56,288 bases of DNA from Parabacteroides hominis (lineage in GTDB: Bacteria; Bacteroidota; Bacteroidia; Bacteroidales; Tannerellaceae): NCBI RefSeq assembly GCF_014287585.1, contig NZ_JACOOJ010000037.1, positions 1 to 56,288 on the forward strand. Reading direction: 5' to 3'. Under the pieces are notes generated by a model that was not told where the DNA came from, ran no database searches, and saw only the letters and a list, made by a program, of their open reading frames with translations. Of this stretch, positions 19,798-28,910 are shown one piece after another; positions within the stretch are counted from its first letter, which is position 1, and each line of letters begins with the position of its first letter. Both the position numbers and the translations under genes were made by a program.

Positions 19798-20753
19798 GGG
19801 AGTTTCTTATCGAAGAAACGGGTTACTTCGCCAAACAGGTTCTGCACCTCTTCCGTAAAAGAAACAGTTTCCGGTGTCAACACGTTCAATGATTTAGGAA
19901 GAACGGAGATTTCGATCCGGCTGTCCGCCATGACCGGCTCGCCGTCCAGGTGCATGACTCCCGGCTTCTGGCGGATGATCGTCACCTCTTTCCCCTTGAA
20001 TGTCTTGATCTTGCTGTTACGGTCGATCTGCTTCGTAAACAACTGGATAGCCAACGGCGCGATATCCAGCGGACCGAAAGGGGAAAGGATCGTAATATCC
20101 ATTTTGCCGTCCTGGATATTGGCATGGGGAGCGATAAACGCATTGTTCCCATACTGGGAAGCATTCCCGCAAGCCACCAAAAACGCCTTTTCCTTGACCG
20201 TCTGGTTGTCGATCAAGAGTTCATAAGGTTCGGGCTGGTAGCTCAGATATTCCTCCACCGTGTTTTTTATATAAGTAAGCGACCCGCGACGTTTCTCCCC
20301 GGCAAACTTCTGGCTGACCGCCGCATCAAAACCGACTCCGCAGGTACAGAAAAAGATACGTCCGTTCGCCTTGCAACAGTCGATTGTCGAGACGTGCCCC
20401 TTTATGATCAGGTCGATCGCCCGGCGTACGTCCATCGGAATATGCAATTCACGCGCCAGGCCGTTGCCGGAACCTTTCGGGATAATCCCCAGCACGGCAT
20501 CCGAACGGAGCATGGCGCGGGCAATCTCGTTCACAGTCCCGTCTCCTCCGACGGCAATCACGCAATTGGCTCCTTTATCGAGGGCTTGCCGCGTCAGTTC
20601 GCTGGCATGTCCGGGATATTCCGTGAAAGAAATTTCCACACAACAATTTCCGCCCGCAAAGGCGCTTTCAATCATTTTCGGAATCTTTCTTTTCGAACCG
20701 ACACCCGAAATAGGATTTATAATGACCTGTATGTTGATTGTTTGTCCCTCCAT
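19782..20753 (-). CDS. Diacylglycerol/sphingosine kinase family lipid kinase
   Basis: The 323-aa protein has the DAGK catalytic fold: N-terminal IQVIINPISGVGSKRKIPKM, the nucleotide loop AVGGDGTVNEIARAM near residues 70-85, and GIIPKGSGNGLARELHIP. The YegS-like C-terminal domain includes VMHLDGEPVMADSRIEISV. It is predicted to phosphorylate a lipid hydroxyl. Diacylglycerol is the default substrate, but the family also covers sphingosine and ceramide kinases. A serine palmitoyltransferase gene starts 194 bases away on the other strand, so a sphingoid substrate is possible (inference). Confidence 0.85.
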   Translation of the reverse strand: MEGQTINIQVIINPISGVGSKRKIPKMIESAFAGGNCCVEISFTEYPGHASELTRQALDKGANCVIAVGGDGTVNEIARAMLRSDAVLGIIPKGSGNGLARELHIPMDVRRAIDLIIKGHVSTIDCCKANGRIFFCTCGVGFDAAVSQKFAGEKRRGSLTYIKNTVEEYLSYQPEPYELLIDNQTVKEKAFLVACGNASQYGNNAFIAPHANIQDGKMDITILSPFGPLDIAPLAIQLFTKQIDRNSKIKTFKGKEVTIIRQKPGVMHLDGEPVMADSRIEISVLPKSLNVLTPETVSFTEEVQNLFGEVTRFFDKKLPYIFR

Positions 20754-20779
20754 TCTTACTGCTACTTACTTTGAGAGGA

Positions 20780-20787
20780 CAAAAATA
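20780..20787 (-). promoter_or_regulatory. Promoter -7 element for the lipid kinase gene
   Basis: TATTTTTG on the minus strand, 26 bases before the start codon. Confidence 0.5.
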
Positions 20788-20840
20788 ATGCTTTTGTAAA
20801 ACTTTTAAAGCATTTCGGCTACTATAAGTTATTTTTTTAC

Positions 20841-20848
20841 TACTTTTG
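20841..20848 (+). promoter_or_regulatory. Promoter -7 element for serine palmitoyltransferase
   Basis: TACTTTTG on the plus strand fits TAnnTTTG. The predicted leader to the ATG at 20948 is about 95 bases, longer than for most genes here. No known riboswitch fold is recognised in it. Confidence 0.55.
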
Positions 20849-20947
20849 CGGCTGTATTTGCCGAGACATAGATATTATGTAGTAAGCAAATCTGGGTTCT
20901 TTTAGAATAACAACGTAGCGAGAAAATCATTCTCTGTTAATTATAAT

Positions 20948-22135
20948 ATGAAACTTTTACAAGAGAAACTATCAAAGTACGATGCACCTCAGCGGGCTAT
21001 GGCCGCAGGAATTTATCCATACTTCAGAATGATTGAAAGTGATCAGGATACGGAAGTAATGATCAGTGGTAAAAAAGTCCTGATGTTTGGTTCTAACGCC
21101 TATTTAGGCCTGACAAACCATCCGAAAGTAAAAGAGGCGGCAATTGATGCCATTAAGAAATATGGTACGGGTTGTGCCGGTTCGCGTTTCCTGAACGGAA
21201 CGCTGGATTTGCACATTCAGTTGGAAAAACGTCTGGCCGAATTTGTCGGAAAAGAAGATGCCATTGTTTATTCTACGGGATTTCAGGTAAACTTAGGTGT
21301 CGTATCCTGCCTGACAGGACGTGAAGACTATATCATCTGGGACGAACTGGACCATGCATCTATCATAGAAGGACACCGTCTTTCCTTCTCTACCAAACTG
21401 AAATACAAGCATAACGATATGGAGTCCTTAGAAAAGCAGCTCCAGAAATGCGAACCCGACAAGGTGAAGCTGATCGTTATCGACGGCGTGTTCAGTATGG
21501 AAGGCGACATTGCCAAATTACCGGAAATCGTTGCGTTAGCCAAGAAGTATAATGCAAGCGTAATGGTAGACGAAGCCCACGGCCTGGGTGTTTTAGGCGA
21601 TCACGGTCGCGGGACCTGCAACCATTTCGGCGTGACTGACGATGTAGACCTGATCATGGGTACATTCAGCAAGTCGCTTGCTTCTATCGGCGGTTTCATC
21701 GCTTCGGATAAGGAGACGATCAACTATCTCCGCCACAACTCCCGCTCTTATATATTCAGTGCGAGTAATACTCCCGCCGCTACAGCAGCAGCCGGCGCAG
21801 CACTCGATATCATGCTGAGCGAACCGGAACGTATCGAGCATCTGTGGAAACTGACTCACTATGCATTGGACGGATTCCGTAACATGGGTTGTGAAATCGG
21901 CCATACCGCAACACCGATCATTCCGTTGTTTATCCGCGACAACGACTTGACATTCCTGATCGTAAAAGAATTGTTCGAAGCCGGTATCTTCGTAAATCCG
22001 GTCGTATCTCCGGCTGTTGCGCCTGAAGATACACTGATCCGCTTCTCGCTGATGGCGACCCACACGATCGAACAGCTCGACTACGCACTGGAAGCAATCC
22101 ACAAAGTATTTAAAAATCACGGTCTGGTTAAGTAA
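20948..22135 (+). CDS. spt: Serine palmitoyltransferase (alpha-oxoamine synthase family)
   Basis: This PLP enzyme condenses serine with a long-chain acyl-CoA to 3-ketosphinganine, the first step of sphingolipid synthesis. The 395-aa protein shows the alpha-oxoamine synthase landmarks: GSNAYLGLTNHPKVKEAA, GTGCAGSRFLNGT, VDEAHGLGVLG and the PLP lysine K242 in GTFSKSLASIGG. The family also includes 8-amino-7-oxononanoate and 2-amino-3-ketobutyrate synthases. The N-terminus (AAGIYPYFRMIESDQDTEV) and the bacterial lineage, known to make sphingolipids, favour SPT. It is monocistronic with a terminator behind it and is divergent from a lipid kinase. Confidence 0.85.
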   Translation: MKLLQEKLSKYDAPQRAMAAGIYPYFRMIESDQDTEVMISGKKVLMFGSNAYLGLTNHPKVKEAAIDAIKKYGTGCAGSRFLNGTLDLHIQLEKRLAEFVGKEDAIVYSTGFQVNLGVVSCLTGREDYIIWDELDHASIIEGHRLSFSTKLKYKHNDMESLEKQLQKCEPDKVKLIVIDGVFSMEGDIAKLPEIVALAKKYNASVMVDEAHGLGVLGDHGRGTCNHFGVTDDVDLIMGTFSKSLASIGGFIASDKETINYLRHNSRSYIFSASNTPAATAAAGAALDIMLSEPERIEHLWKLTHYALDGFRNMGCEIGHTATPIIPLFIRDNDLTFLIVKELFEAGIFVNPVVSPAVAPEDTLIRFSLMATHTIEQLDYALEAIHKVFKNHGLVK

Positions 22136-22158
22136 ATCAGCACGGACAACGATATCGA

Positions 22159-22192
22159 AAAGGGCAAAACGGAGCATTCTGTTTTGCCCTTT
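22159..22192 (+). terminator. Terminator after serine palmitoyltransferase
   Basis: AAAGGGCAAAAC and GTTTTGCCCTTT pair perfectly over 12 bp around a 10-base loop, followed by CTCTTTAT. Confidence 0.8.
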
Positions 22193-22238
22193 CTCTTTAT
22201 AATTCATTCTTCATTTGCTACGAACCAAATATTTTGAC

Positions 22239-22246
22239 TATTTTTG
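22239..22246 (+). promoter_or_regulatory. Promoter -7 element for ricT-gldH
   Basis: TATTTTTG fits TAnnTTTG, 42 bases before the ricT ATG. Confidence 0.55.
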
Positions 22247-22288
22247 CGTAATTGTACGCACTATAAATACATTATATATACCTGACAA

Positions 22289-23785
22289 ATGGATTTTAAA
22301 TTAAATACAGGAAGTTGCTGCATGGGTAAAAAAGGATGCAGCAAGATACAAAATAATAAACTGAACACCTATGACTGGCTTTGCGACGTGCCCGATTCGG
22401 CAAACGCAACCGATTACGTGGAAGTGCAGTTTAAAAACACCCGTAAAGGGTATTACCTCAACAGTTCCAAGATACCTCTGGAAAAAGGAGATTTAGTCGC
22501 AGTGGAAGCCAGCCCCGGACATGACATCGGGACTGTGACACTGACCGGCAAGCTGGTCCTTCTCCAGATGAAAAAGAACAATGTCCGCACCGGCGAAGGC
22601 AACGAGCCTAAAAAAGTATATCGCAAAGCCAAACCGACCGATATCGAGAAATACGAAGAGGCGAAAGCTAAGGAACATGCCACGATGATCCGTTCGCGCC
22701 AGATTGCTGCCGACCTGGGACTGAATATGAAGATCGGGGATGTGGAATACCAGGGTGACGGCAATAAGGCTATCTTTTATTACATTGCCGACGAGCGTGT
22801 CGACTTCCGCCAACTGATCAAAGTGCTCGCCGAAGCCTTCCGGGTCCGTATCGAAATGAAGCAGATCGGAGCCCGCCAGGAAGCCGGGCGTATCGGAGGT
22901 ATCGGCCCTTGCGGACGCGAATTATGCTGTTCAAGCTGGATGACGAGCTTCGTATCGGTGGCCACCGGAGCCGCCCGCTATCAGGATATATCCATGAATC
23001 CCCAGAAGTTGGCCGGCCAATGCGCCAAGCTGAAATGTTGCATCAACTACGAAGTGGATGCCTATGTGGAAGCACAAAAGCGCTTGCCGTCCCGCGAAGT
23101 GGTGCTGGAAACAAAAGAGAATACCTATTATCACTTTAAAACGGATATCTTCAAACGGGAGATCACCTACTCTACCGATAAATCGTTCGCAGCCAATCTG
23201 GTTACGATCTCTGCCAACCGTGCCTTCGATGTGATCAACATGAACAAGAAAGGCATGAAGCCCGTTACGCTCGAAGCAGATACCAAACCGCAGCCGCCCA
23301 AACGCGATGCGCAGGATATCCTGGGCCAGGACAGCGTTACCCGTTTCGATTCTTCCCTGAAAAAGAAGAAAAAGAAACGCAATGGAAACGGCAACAAAGA
23401 AAATAACGGCAACAAGGAAAACCAGCCGAAAGAAGCCGCAGCCAACGCCGGCAGCGAAGGAAGCAGCAAACCTTCCAACGGAGAAAAAGCGAACGGCAAC
23501 AACGGCAACGAAAATAAAAACGGAAAAGGAAACGGTAACAAGAACGGAAACCGCAACCGCAACAACGGGAACCGGGAGAATAACAACCGGGAGAACAACC
23601 GCGAACGGGAGAACCGTGACAACAACCGCGAAAATAACCGGGAGAACAACCGTAACAGACCGCGTCCGAACCGAGTAAATAACGATAAGCAACCGAATAA
23701 TGACAAACCTCAGCAACAAGCCAAGCCTGCTGCCAAACCGGACTCCAAGCCGGAAAGCAAGCCGGACACAAAGCCGGAAGCTTAA
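22289..23785 (+). CDS. ricT: PSP1-domain protein, RicT/YaaT family
   Basis: The 498-aa cytoplasmic protein carries a PSP1 domain over about residues 20-270. It shows the Cys-rich motif GGIGPCGRELCCSSWM and a second pair in CAKLKCCINYE. In Bacillus subtilis, RicT (YaaT) with RicA and RicF forms an Fe-S complex that assists RNase Y-dependent mRNA processing. That role here is inference, since the usual partners are not adjacent. From about residue 350 the chain is low-complexity, made of Asn, Lys, Arg, Glu and Gly runs ending in KPDSKPESKPDTKPEA, probably disordered and perhaps RNA-binding. The tail codons overlap the start of gldH. Confidence 0.88.
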   Translation: MDFKLNTGSCCMGKKGCSKIQNNKLNTYDWLCDVPDSANATDYVEVQFKNTRKGYYLNSSKIPLEKGDLVAVEASPGHDIGTVTLTGKLVLLQMKKNNVRTGEGNEPKKVYRKAKPTDIEKYEEAKAKEHATMIRSRQIAADLGLNMKIGDVEYQGDGNKAIFYYIADERVDFRQLIKVLAEAFRVRIEMKQIGARQEAGRIGGIGPCGRELCCSSWMTSFVSVATGAARYQDISMNPQKLAGQCAKLKCCINYEVDAYVEAQKRLPSREVVLETKENTYYHFKTDIFKREITYSTDKSFAANLVTISANRAFDVINMNKKGMKPVTLEADTKPQPPKRDAQDILGQDSVTRFDSSLKKKKKKRNGNGNKENNGNKENQPKEAAANAGSEGSSKPSNGEKANGNNGNENKNGKGNGNKNGNRNRNNGNRENNNRENNRERENRDNNRENNRENNRNRPRPNRVNNDKQPNNDKPQQQAKPAAKPDSKPESKPDTKPEA

Positions 23786-24236
23786 AGGAATCATTGCCGC
23801 ACTGACTTGTTCCCTGTTCTTTTCCTGCGAAACCCCGGCCTTATACGACCAGTATCAGGCGATCAACAATATCACGTGGGAAAAGGACAAGGAATACTAT
23901 TTTACCTTCGAGGTGAAAGATATATCCGTTCCTTACGACCTGACACTGGAAGTAAGGAACAATAACTTGTACCCCTATCAGAACTTATGGCTTTTCTGTA
24001 GCGAAGAGCAGCCGATCGGCCCGCTTCGCCGGGACACCATCGAATGTATGCTTGCCGACGAATTCGGCAAATGGCACGGACATGGCATTTCCTTATATCA
24101 AAGCAGTTTTCCCATTCATTCGCAATATAAGTTTCCACATGCCGGACAATATACGTTCAGTTTCCGCCAGGGGATGCGTGACGATGCTCTGAAAGGAATA
24201 CAGGAAATAGGCTTCTCGGTCCGTCCGGCCAAGTGA
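23700..24236 (+). CDS. gldH: Gliding motility-type lipoprotein GldH
   Basis: The frame encodes a lipoprotein: hydrophobic stretch GIIAALTCSLFF, then lipobox FFSC with the acylated Cys at codon 43, followed by a beta-rich domain (YYFTFEVKDISVPYDLTLEV, NLWLFCSEEQPIGPLRRDTI). This matches GldH, needed for gliding in Flavobacterium and present in many non-gliding Bacteroidetes. The start is uncertain. ATG 23700 lies 86 bases inside ricT and gives a very basic 28-residue leader. The only in-frame codons nearer the signal peptide are rare starts (CTG 23727/23730, ATT 23793). Translation is probably coupled to ricT. It ends 2 bases from the convergent rodA. Confidence 0.8.
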   Translation: MTNLSNKPSLLPNRTPSRKASRTQSRKLKGIIAALTCSLFFSCETPALYDQYQAINNITWEKDKEYYFTFEVKDISVPYDLTLEVRNNNLYPYQNLWLFCSEEQPIGPLRRDTIECMLADEFGKWHGHGISLYQSSFPIHSQYKFPHAGQYTFSFRQGMRDDALKGIQEIGFSVRPAK

Positions 24237-24238
24237 GC

Positions 24239-25684
24239 CTACCGTTCCCTTCTGGAGGCATCTAAGCGAAGAAAGATAAAAAGCAGGATCGTGAATCCCC
24301 AAAGGGAAGAGCCACCATAGCTAAAGAAAGGCAGCGGAATGCCGATCACAGGTGTAAGCCCCGTCACCATCCCGATATTAATGGCCAAATGGAAGAAAAA
24401 GATAGAAGCGACACTATAGCCGTACACCCGGTTGAAAGTGGAACTTTGCCGCTCCGCCAGCACGATCAGGCGCAGGATCAGGAATCCGAACAACAACAGG
24501 ACTACCGAGGCTCCGATGAACCCTTGTTCTTCACCTACCGTACAAAAAATAAAGTCGGTATCTTGCTCAGGTACATACTTCAGCTTGGTCTGCGTACCGT
24601 TCAGAAAGCCTTTTCCGGTGAGCCCGCCCGAACCGATCGCGATCTTCGACTGGTTCACATTATAGCCGGCACCGCTCGGATCGTCTTCCAATCCCAATGA
24701 AACCTTGATGCGTATCTGTTGATGCGGTTCTAAGATATCGGTAAACACATAATCCACCGAATACATAAAAGCCAGCGATCCCAATGCAAAGACAGCTATC
24801 AACACATAATGCCACACCCAGTTGCGGACAGAAAGGAAAATCAGATAGCAGGCGGACAGCAATACCAACCCGATCGATATCAGGGAATAATCGACCGGCA
24901 TAAAGAAAGAAGCGGCATACCCTCCTAAATAGGCAACACCTGCAGCACCCAATATCACCTGTATCGCACGGGTATCTTTCCTTTCGATCCGTATCAGGAT
25001 AAGCGTGATCAACAGGATCAAAGAAGAAACAAGCAACTCTCCCATCGCCGTAGCTTCCGCCGTTACATCCGAGAACTTCATGCTGACGACAAAAAAGACA
25101 ACTGCACAGACTCCCGACAAAAGAATATATCCCGACATCCCCTCCCGGTATAACATCAGGAAGAAAGCCAGGTAAACCAGCGCCGATCCAGTCTCCTGCT
25201 GCAACAGGATGCAAACCATCGGCAGGAATATCAGCAACAAGACGAGCATGAAGTTTTTAGGAGTAGTCAACTTGAAACCATACGTATTCATCAGCTTCGC
25301 AACAGCAAGCGCCGTTGCGAACTTGGCAAACTCCGCCGGCTGCAACCTGACAGGCCCCAATACGAGCCACGAATGGGAACCTTTGATATTAGGAGCTAAG
25401 AAGATCGTAGCGATCAGCAACACAATGACACCGGCATATATCAGATAGGCAAAAACATCAAAAAACTCACTCTCCAACATCAGGATCACAAAGATCAACC
25501 CTACAGACAATCCCATCCACATCAACTGCGAACCGGGACGGCCCGACGGGTCGAACAGCCCCACGTTATCAAATTCATAACTGGCACCGCAGATGCTGAA
25601 CCAACCGGCAACGATCAACACCACATAAAGGATGATCGTCAACCAGTCAACTGTCTTCCATATTTCTGTCTTCCTATAACTCAC
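24239..25684 (-). CDS. rodA: Rod shape-determining protein RodA (SEDS glycosyltransferase)
   Basis: RodA polymerises lipid II glycan strands during cell elongation, together with PBP2. The protein has about ten membrane segments and the SEDS motifs HSWLVLGPVRLQPAEFAKFA (with the invariant PAEFAK), GSGGLTGKGFLNGTQTKL, PEQDTDFIFCTVGEEQGFIG and PLPFFSYGGSS. The preferred start is GTG at 25684 (VSYRKTEIWKTVDWL), which overlaps the end of mrdA by 11 bases and gives 481 aa. The in-frame ATG at 25723 would place 13 extra residues inside mrdA. It is the last gene of the cell-shape operon. Confidence 0.93.
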   Translation of the reverse strand: MSYRKTEIWKTVDWLTIILYVVLIVAGWFSICGASYEFDNVGLFDPSGRPGSQLMWMGLSVGLIFVILMLESEFFDVFAYLIYAGVIVLLIATIFLAPNIKGSHSWLVLGPVRLQPAEFAKFATALAVAKLMNTYGFKLTTPKNFMLVLLLIFLPMVCILLQQETGSALVYLAFFLMLYREGMSGYILLSGVCAVVFFVVSMKFSDVTAEATAMGELLVSSLILLITLILIRIERKDTRAIQVILGAAGVAYLGGYAASFFMPVDYSLISIGLVLLSACYLIFLSVRNWVWHYVLIAVFALGSLAFMYSVDYVFTDILEPHQQIRIKVSLGLEDDPSGAGYNVNQSKIAIGSGGLTGKGFLNGTQTKLKYVPEQDTDFIFCTVGEEQGFIGASVVLLLFGFLILRLIVLAERQSSTFNRVYGYSVASIFFFHLAINIGMVTGLTPVIGIPLPFFSYGGSSLWGFTILLFIFLRLDASRRER

Positions 25685-27551
25685 GATTCGGTAAAGATAA
25701 AACGTTTGGCGATACAACCGCATTCGACATGGTCTCTTCCAGCAACTTATTCTCTTCCGAGATCTCGCCCTTCAGATACTTCTCCATCATCAACTTGCCG
25801 ATCGGCACACCGTAGGTCGCACCGAAACCGCCATTCTCCACATACACGCAGATGGCCACCTTCGGATTCTGATAAGGAGCAAAACCGATAAAAGCCGAGT
25901 GGTCTTTCCCATGCGGATTTTCGGCCGTACCAGTCTTGCCGCAGACTTCGATACCCGGAATAGCCGCCCCCCGGCAAGTCCCGCCTATAACGGCATTCCG
26001 CATACCTTCGGCTACGATTTCATAATTTTTGCGCTCCACCATCGTGTACCGTTTATCCGTATAAAGGGAATCCAACGGGGTGTCCTGCACTTCCTTCACG
26101 ACATGCGGAGTAATAAAATATCCCCGGTTGGCAATGGTCGCCGCCAAATTGCAAATCTGCAAAGGCGTAGCTAACACTTCACCCTGCCCGATCGCGATAG
26201 AGATGATGGTACTCGAACTCCAACGCCTACCATGATATTTGCTATAATACTCGCTGTTCGGAAGGAAACCTCTATTTTCCCCAGGCAAGTCAATCCCCAA
26301 CTTATAGCCATACCCCATTGACACCAGATAGTTCTTCCAGACTTCAAACGCCTCTTCCACACTCGAATAACGCCTGCGGCTATCGATCATATCACGCAAA
26401 CCCCAACAAAAAAAAGAGTTGCAGGAAGTTGCCAACGCATAGATCACATTTAAAGGAGAAGCATGGCCGTGGCAGGCCGGTTTACCGTTCCGGGCTCCTG
26501 TATATCCATGTGCACAGGTGTACATGGTCTCTGTCGTAATCACCCCCTCCTGAAGGAAAGTCAATGCCTGCGTCGGCTTGAATGTCGAACCCGGAGGATA
26601 ACGGCCCATGATGGCACGGTCCAACAAAGGTTTATCCGAATTTTTCGACAGCATGATATGGTTCTTCCCCCGCTGGCGGCCAACCAACAAGTTCGGATCG
26701 TAAGAAGGCGAAGAAACCATGCACAGAACCTCCCCTGTTTCCGGCTCGATCATGACAATACTGCCCCTCTTGTTCTGCATCAGCTTCTCACCCAATGCCT
26801 GTAAATCCATATCGATCGAAAGCGTCAGGTTCTTGCCGGACACGGGAGCCACATCGTGACGGCCTTCTTCATACCGTCCTTTTATACGTCCATGCGCATC
26901 ACGCAACAGGATCTCCACGCCTTTCACACCGCGTAAAGCCTCTTCGTAAGACAACTCCACGCCTGAACGTCCGGCATTATCTCCCTGCACATAGTAGGGA
27001 TCTTTTTCTATATCCCCCCGGTTGACCTCCCCGATATTACCCAACAGATGGGCGCCATAGGGATATTCATATTCCCGTATCGTACGGTTCTGAATATAAA
27101 AGCCGGGGAATTTATACAACTTTTCCTGCAAAACGCCGCATTCCTGTGCAGAGAGGTGATTCATAAACACCTGCGGGACATAGGAAGAATAGCCGGGATT
27201 CAACCGCCTGTTCTTAATTTCGGCTATACGTTTCACAAACAGTTCTTTTGTAATGCCGAGGATATTGCAGAAGTCGAGCGTATCGAACGGTTGAATCTCG
27301 CGCATGATCAGCATGACCTCATAAGAAGGCTGGTTATAGACCAGCAATTTCCCGTTGCGGTCATAAATGATACCCCTGGAAGGGATCAATGTCTTTTTCT
27401 GAAACGCATTGCTGTCAGCCCACGCTTTATAGTCGCTGTCCACCACTTGCAGGAAGAACAGACGAATGATAAAGATGAGAACCAGCAGAACAACGGCGCC
27501 GCCAATCACGAAACGCCTGTTCTCAAGAGTATACTTCGTATTAATCTCCAC
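25674..27551 (-). CDS. mrdA: Penicillin-binding protein 2 (MrdA)
   Basis: This elongation-specific transpeptidase crosslinks new peptidoglycan at the inner membrane and works with RodA. One N-terminal membrane helix (about residues 15-36) precedes the PBP dimer domain with RGIIYDRNGKLLVYNQPSYE. The transpeptidase motifs are SxxK in PPGSTFKP, an SxN-type motif in ATSCNSFF, and KTGT in VCGKTGTAENPHGKDHSAF. The 625-aa length is normal. It overlaps mreD by 11 bases upstream and rodA downstream. Confidence 0.95.
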   Translation of the reverse strand: MEINTKYTLENRRFVIGGAVVLLVLIFIIRLFFLQVVDSDYKAWADSNAFQKKTLIPSRGIIYDRNGKLLVYNQPSYEVMLIMREIQPFDTLDFCNILGITKELFVKRIAEIKNRRLNPGYSSYVPQVFMNHLSAQECGVLQEKLYKFPGFYIQNRTIREYEYPYGAHLLGNIGEVNRGDIEKDPYYVQGDNAGRSGVELSYEEALRGVKGVEILLRDAHGRIKGRYEEGRHDVAPVSGKNLTLSIDMDLQALGEKLMQNKRGSIVMIEPETGEVLCMVSSPSYDPNLLVGRQRGKNHIMLSKNSDKPLLDRAIMGRYPPGSTFKPTQALTFLQEGVITTETMYTCAHGYTGARNGKPACHGHASPLNVIYALATSCNSFFCWGLRDMIDSRRRYSSVEEAFEVWKNYLVSMGYGYKLGIDLPGENRGFLPNSEYYSKYHGRRWSSSTIISIAIGQGEVLATPLQICNLAATIANRGYFITPHVVKEVQDTPLDSLYTDKRYTMVERKNYEIVAEGMRNAVIGGTCRGAAIPGIEVCGKTGTAENPHGKDHSAFIGFAPYQNPKVAICVYVENGGFGATYGVPIGKLMMEKYLKGEISEENKLLEETMSNAVVSPNVLSLPNREL

Positions 27552-28059
27552 TTTTCTGGGACTCTATATTGAATGCTTCTATTGTACAAATTAATAAAGT
27601 CGTAGTCACCACGCTTGCCGCAATGCGGATCGCCAGGAACAGCGGGTCGAAAAGCGTCAGCGACTCGATCAAAAACAACGCTACATGATGAATCACGACA
27701 AAGAGCAGCGTATAGCGGAAGAAACCGCCATATCCGAACGTTTTATAAGAAGGATAAATTCCTTCCGGCAGGTCTTTTCCCATCAACAACTGAATCAACG
27801 GGTGACGGATAAAACCGGCCAGCGTGCAGGCAAACGCATGCATTCCGGGCGTATTTGAAAATATATCGATCACCAACCCGATCAGAAAAGAGAAAAACAC
27901 CACATTCGTGCGGGATATTCCTACCGCCAACTTCAGTATGAAATAAAGATACAAGAACGGCGTGGCCACACGCAGGAAATGGATATTGTTCAGGATCAAG
28001 ACCTGGGCCAACACCAGCACCACAAAATAGATGAAGCCTCGCAGTATACTGTTAATCAT
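27541..28059 (-). CDS. mreD: Rod shape-determining protein MreD
   Basis: The 172-aa, highly hydrophobic protein has five or six membrane segments, as expected for MreD. MreD works with MreC to tie MreB filaments to the peptidoglycan elongation complex. Sequence identity in this family is low, so the call rests on position between mreC and mrdA, the length, and the segment ATPFLYLYFILKLAVGISRT followed by a conserved GLVIDIFSNTPGMHAFAC. It overlaps mreC by 8 bases and mrdA by 11. Confidence 0.88.
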   Translation of the reverse strand: MINSILRGFIYFVVLVLAQVLILNNIHFLRVATPFLYLYFILKLAVGISRTNVVFFSFLIGLVIDIFSNTPGMHAFACTLAGFIRHPLIQLLMGKDLPEGIYPSYKTFGYGGFFRYTLLFVVIHHVALFLIESLTLFDPLFLAIRIAASVVTTTLLICTIEAFNIESQKSGD

Positions 28060-28906
28060 TCTTTTTTGCCTCCCGCTCTGTATTTTTTTGCTCCGCCTGA
28101 CGGTAATTCTTTATGATACGCACATTGTTCAAAGCTTGGAAATCAGTAGCCAGTTCCACTTCAAGCGAATAGAAGTTATCATCATGCTGTTTCTCGAAAT
28201 TCACAACTTTACCCACAATAATCCCGGACGGGAAAATAGCGGAATAACCGCTCGTCACGATCGTATCCCCTTTCTCAAACTCCACATGGCGCGGCAATTC
28301 GTCCAGATTGGCAAAACGCGCGTTACGCCCGTTCCAGCTCAATGTTCCGAAATAACTGCTCCCCAACACCTTGCAACTCAGTTTAAACTTCGGGTTCAAC
28401 AGCGGGATTACAACGGAAAAATGGTCGGAAACCGTCGACACGATTCCCACGACACCCCGTTCGGACACAACCCCCATATCCGGCTCCACTCCATCCTTAC
28501 GGCCTTTGTTTACCGTGATATAATTGGATAAATGCGTAACACTGTTGTTCACGACATCCGCCGTCACAAAACTATACGGGAACTGTTCGGTCGAGTCGGA
28601 TGCAAAACCGGCAAACAATGCCGTGTCGGCCCGCATCATCTCCAACTGGTCCTGCAATTCGAGCAACTCCATTTCAAGTTGCCCGTTACGTTCCAGGAGC
28701 TCCCGGTTTATGTCACGCAGGTTCAGGTAGGAAGTCACAAAGCCGGAGACAGAAGCAATATGTCCGGTTATCACATTTGCCGAACTGAACATGATGTTCC
28801 GTTGATACGCATTATTGCGATAAACCAGTGTCAACGATATGACCTCAAGCAAAATGAATAAGAACCAATGCCTCTTTCTGACTAAAAAATCCAGGAGTTT
28901 ACGCAT
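28052..28906 (-). CDS. mreC: Rod shape-determining protein MreC
   Basis: The 284-aa protein has a short cytoplasmic start, one membrane helix (WFLFILLEVISLTLVY), a coiled coil (LRDINRELLERNGQLEME..) and the periplasmic MreC beta domains with NYITVNKGRKDGVEPDMGVV and DTIVTSGYSAIFPSGIIVGK. It scaffolds the elongation complex. The start is ATG 28906. The frame is open 24 codons further upstream, but those codons come from the GTTGAAA repeat and are not conserved sequence. About 100 bases containing that repeat separate it from mreB. Confidence 0.94.
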   Translation of the reverse strand: MRKLLDFLVRKRHWFLFILLEVISLTLVYRNNAYQRNIMFSSANVITGHIASVSGFVTSYLNLRDINRELLERNGQLEMELLELQDQLEMMRADTALFAGFASDSTEQFPYSFVTADVVNNSVTHLSNYITVNKGRKDGVEPDMGVVSERGVVGIVSTVSDHFSVVIPLLNPKFKLSCKVLGSSYFGTLSWNGRNARFANLDELPRHVEFEKGDTIVTSGYSAIFPSGIIVGKVVNFEKQHDDNFYSLEVELATDFQALNNVRIIKNYRQAEQKNTEREAKKND

Positions 28907-28910
28907 AATC

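Noticed and set aside
20849..20947. Riboswitch in the leader of serine palmitoyltransferase
   Set aside because: The leader is about 95 bases but I could not build a stable conserved fold or match a known riboswitch motif.
22931..23794. Long minus-strand frames (up to 287 aa) opposite the ricT C-terminus
   Set aside because: They are products of the low-complexity Asn/Lys/Arg-coding strand and read as hydrophobic Val/Leu/Phe runs with no start context, promoter or family match.
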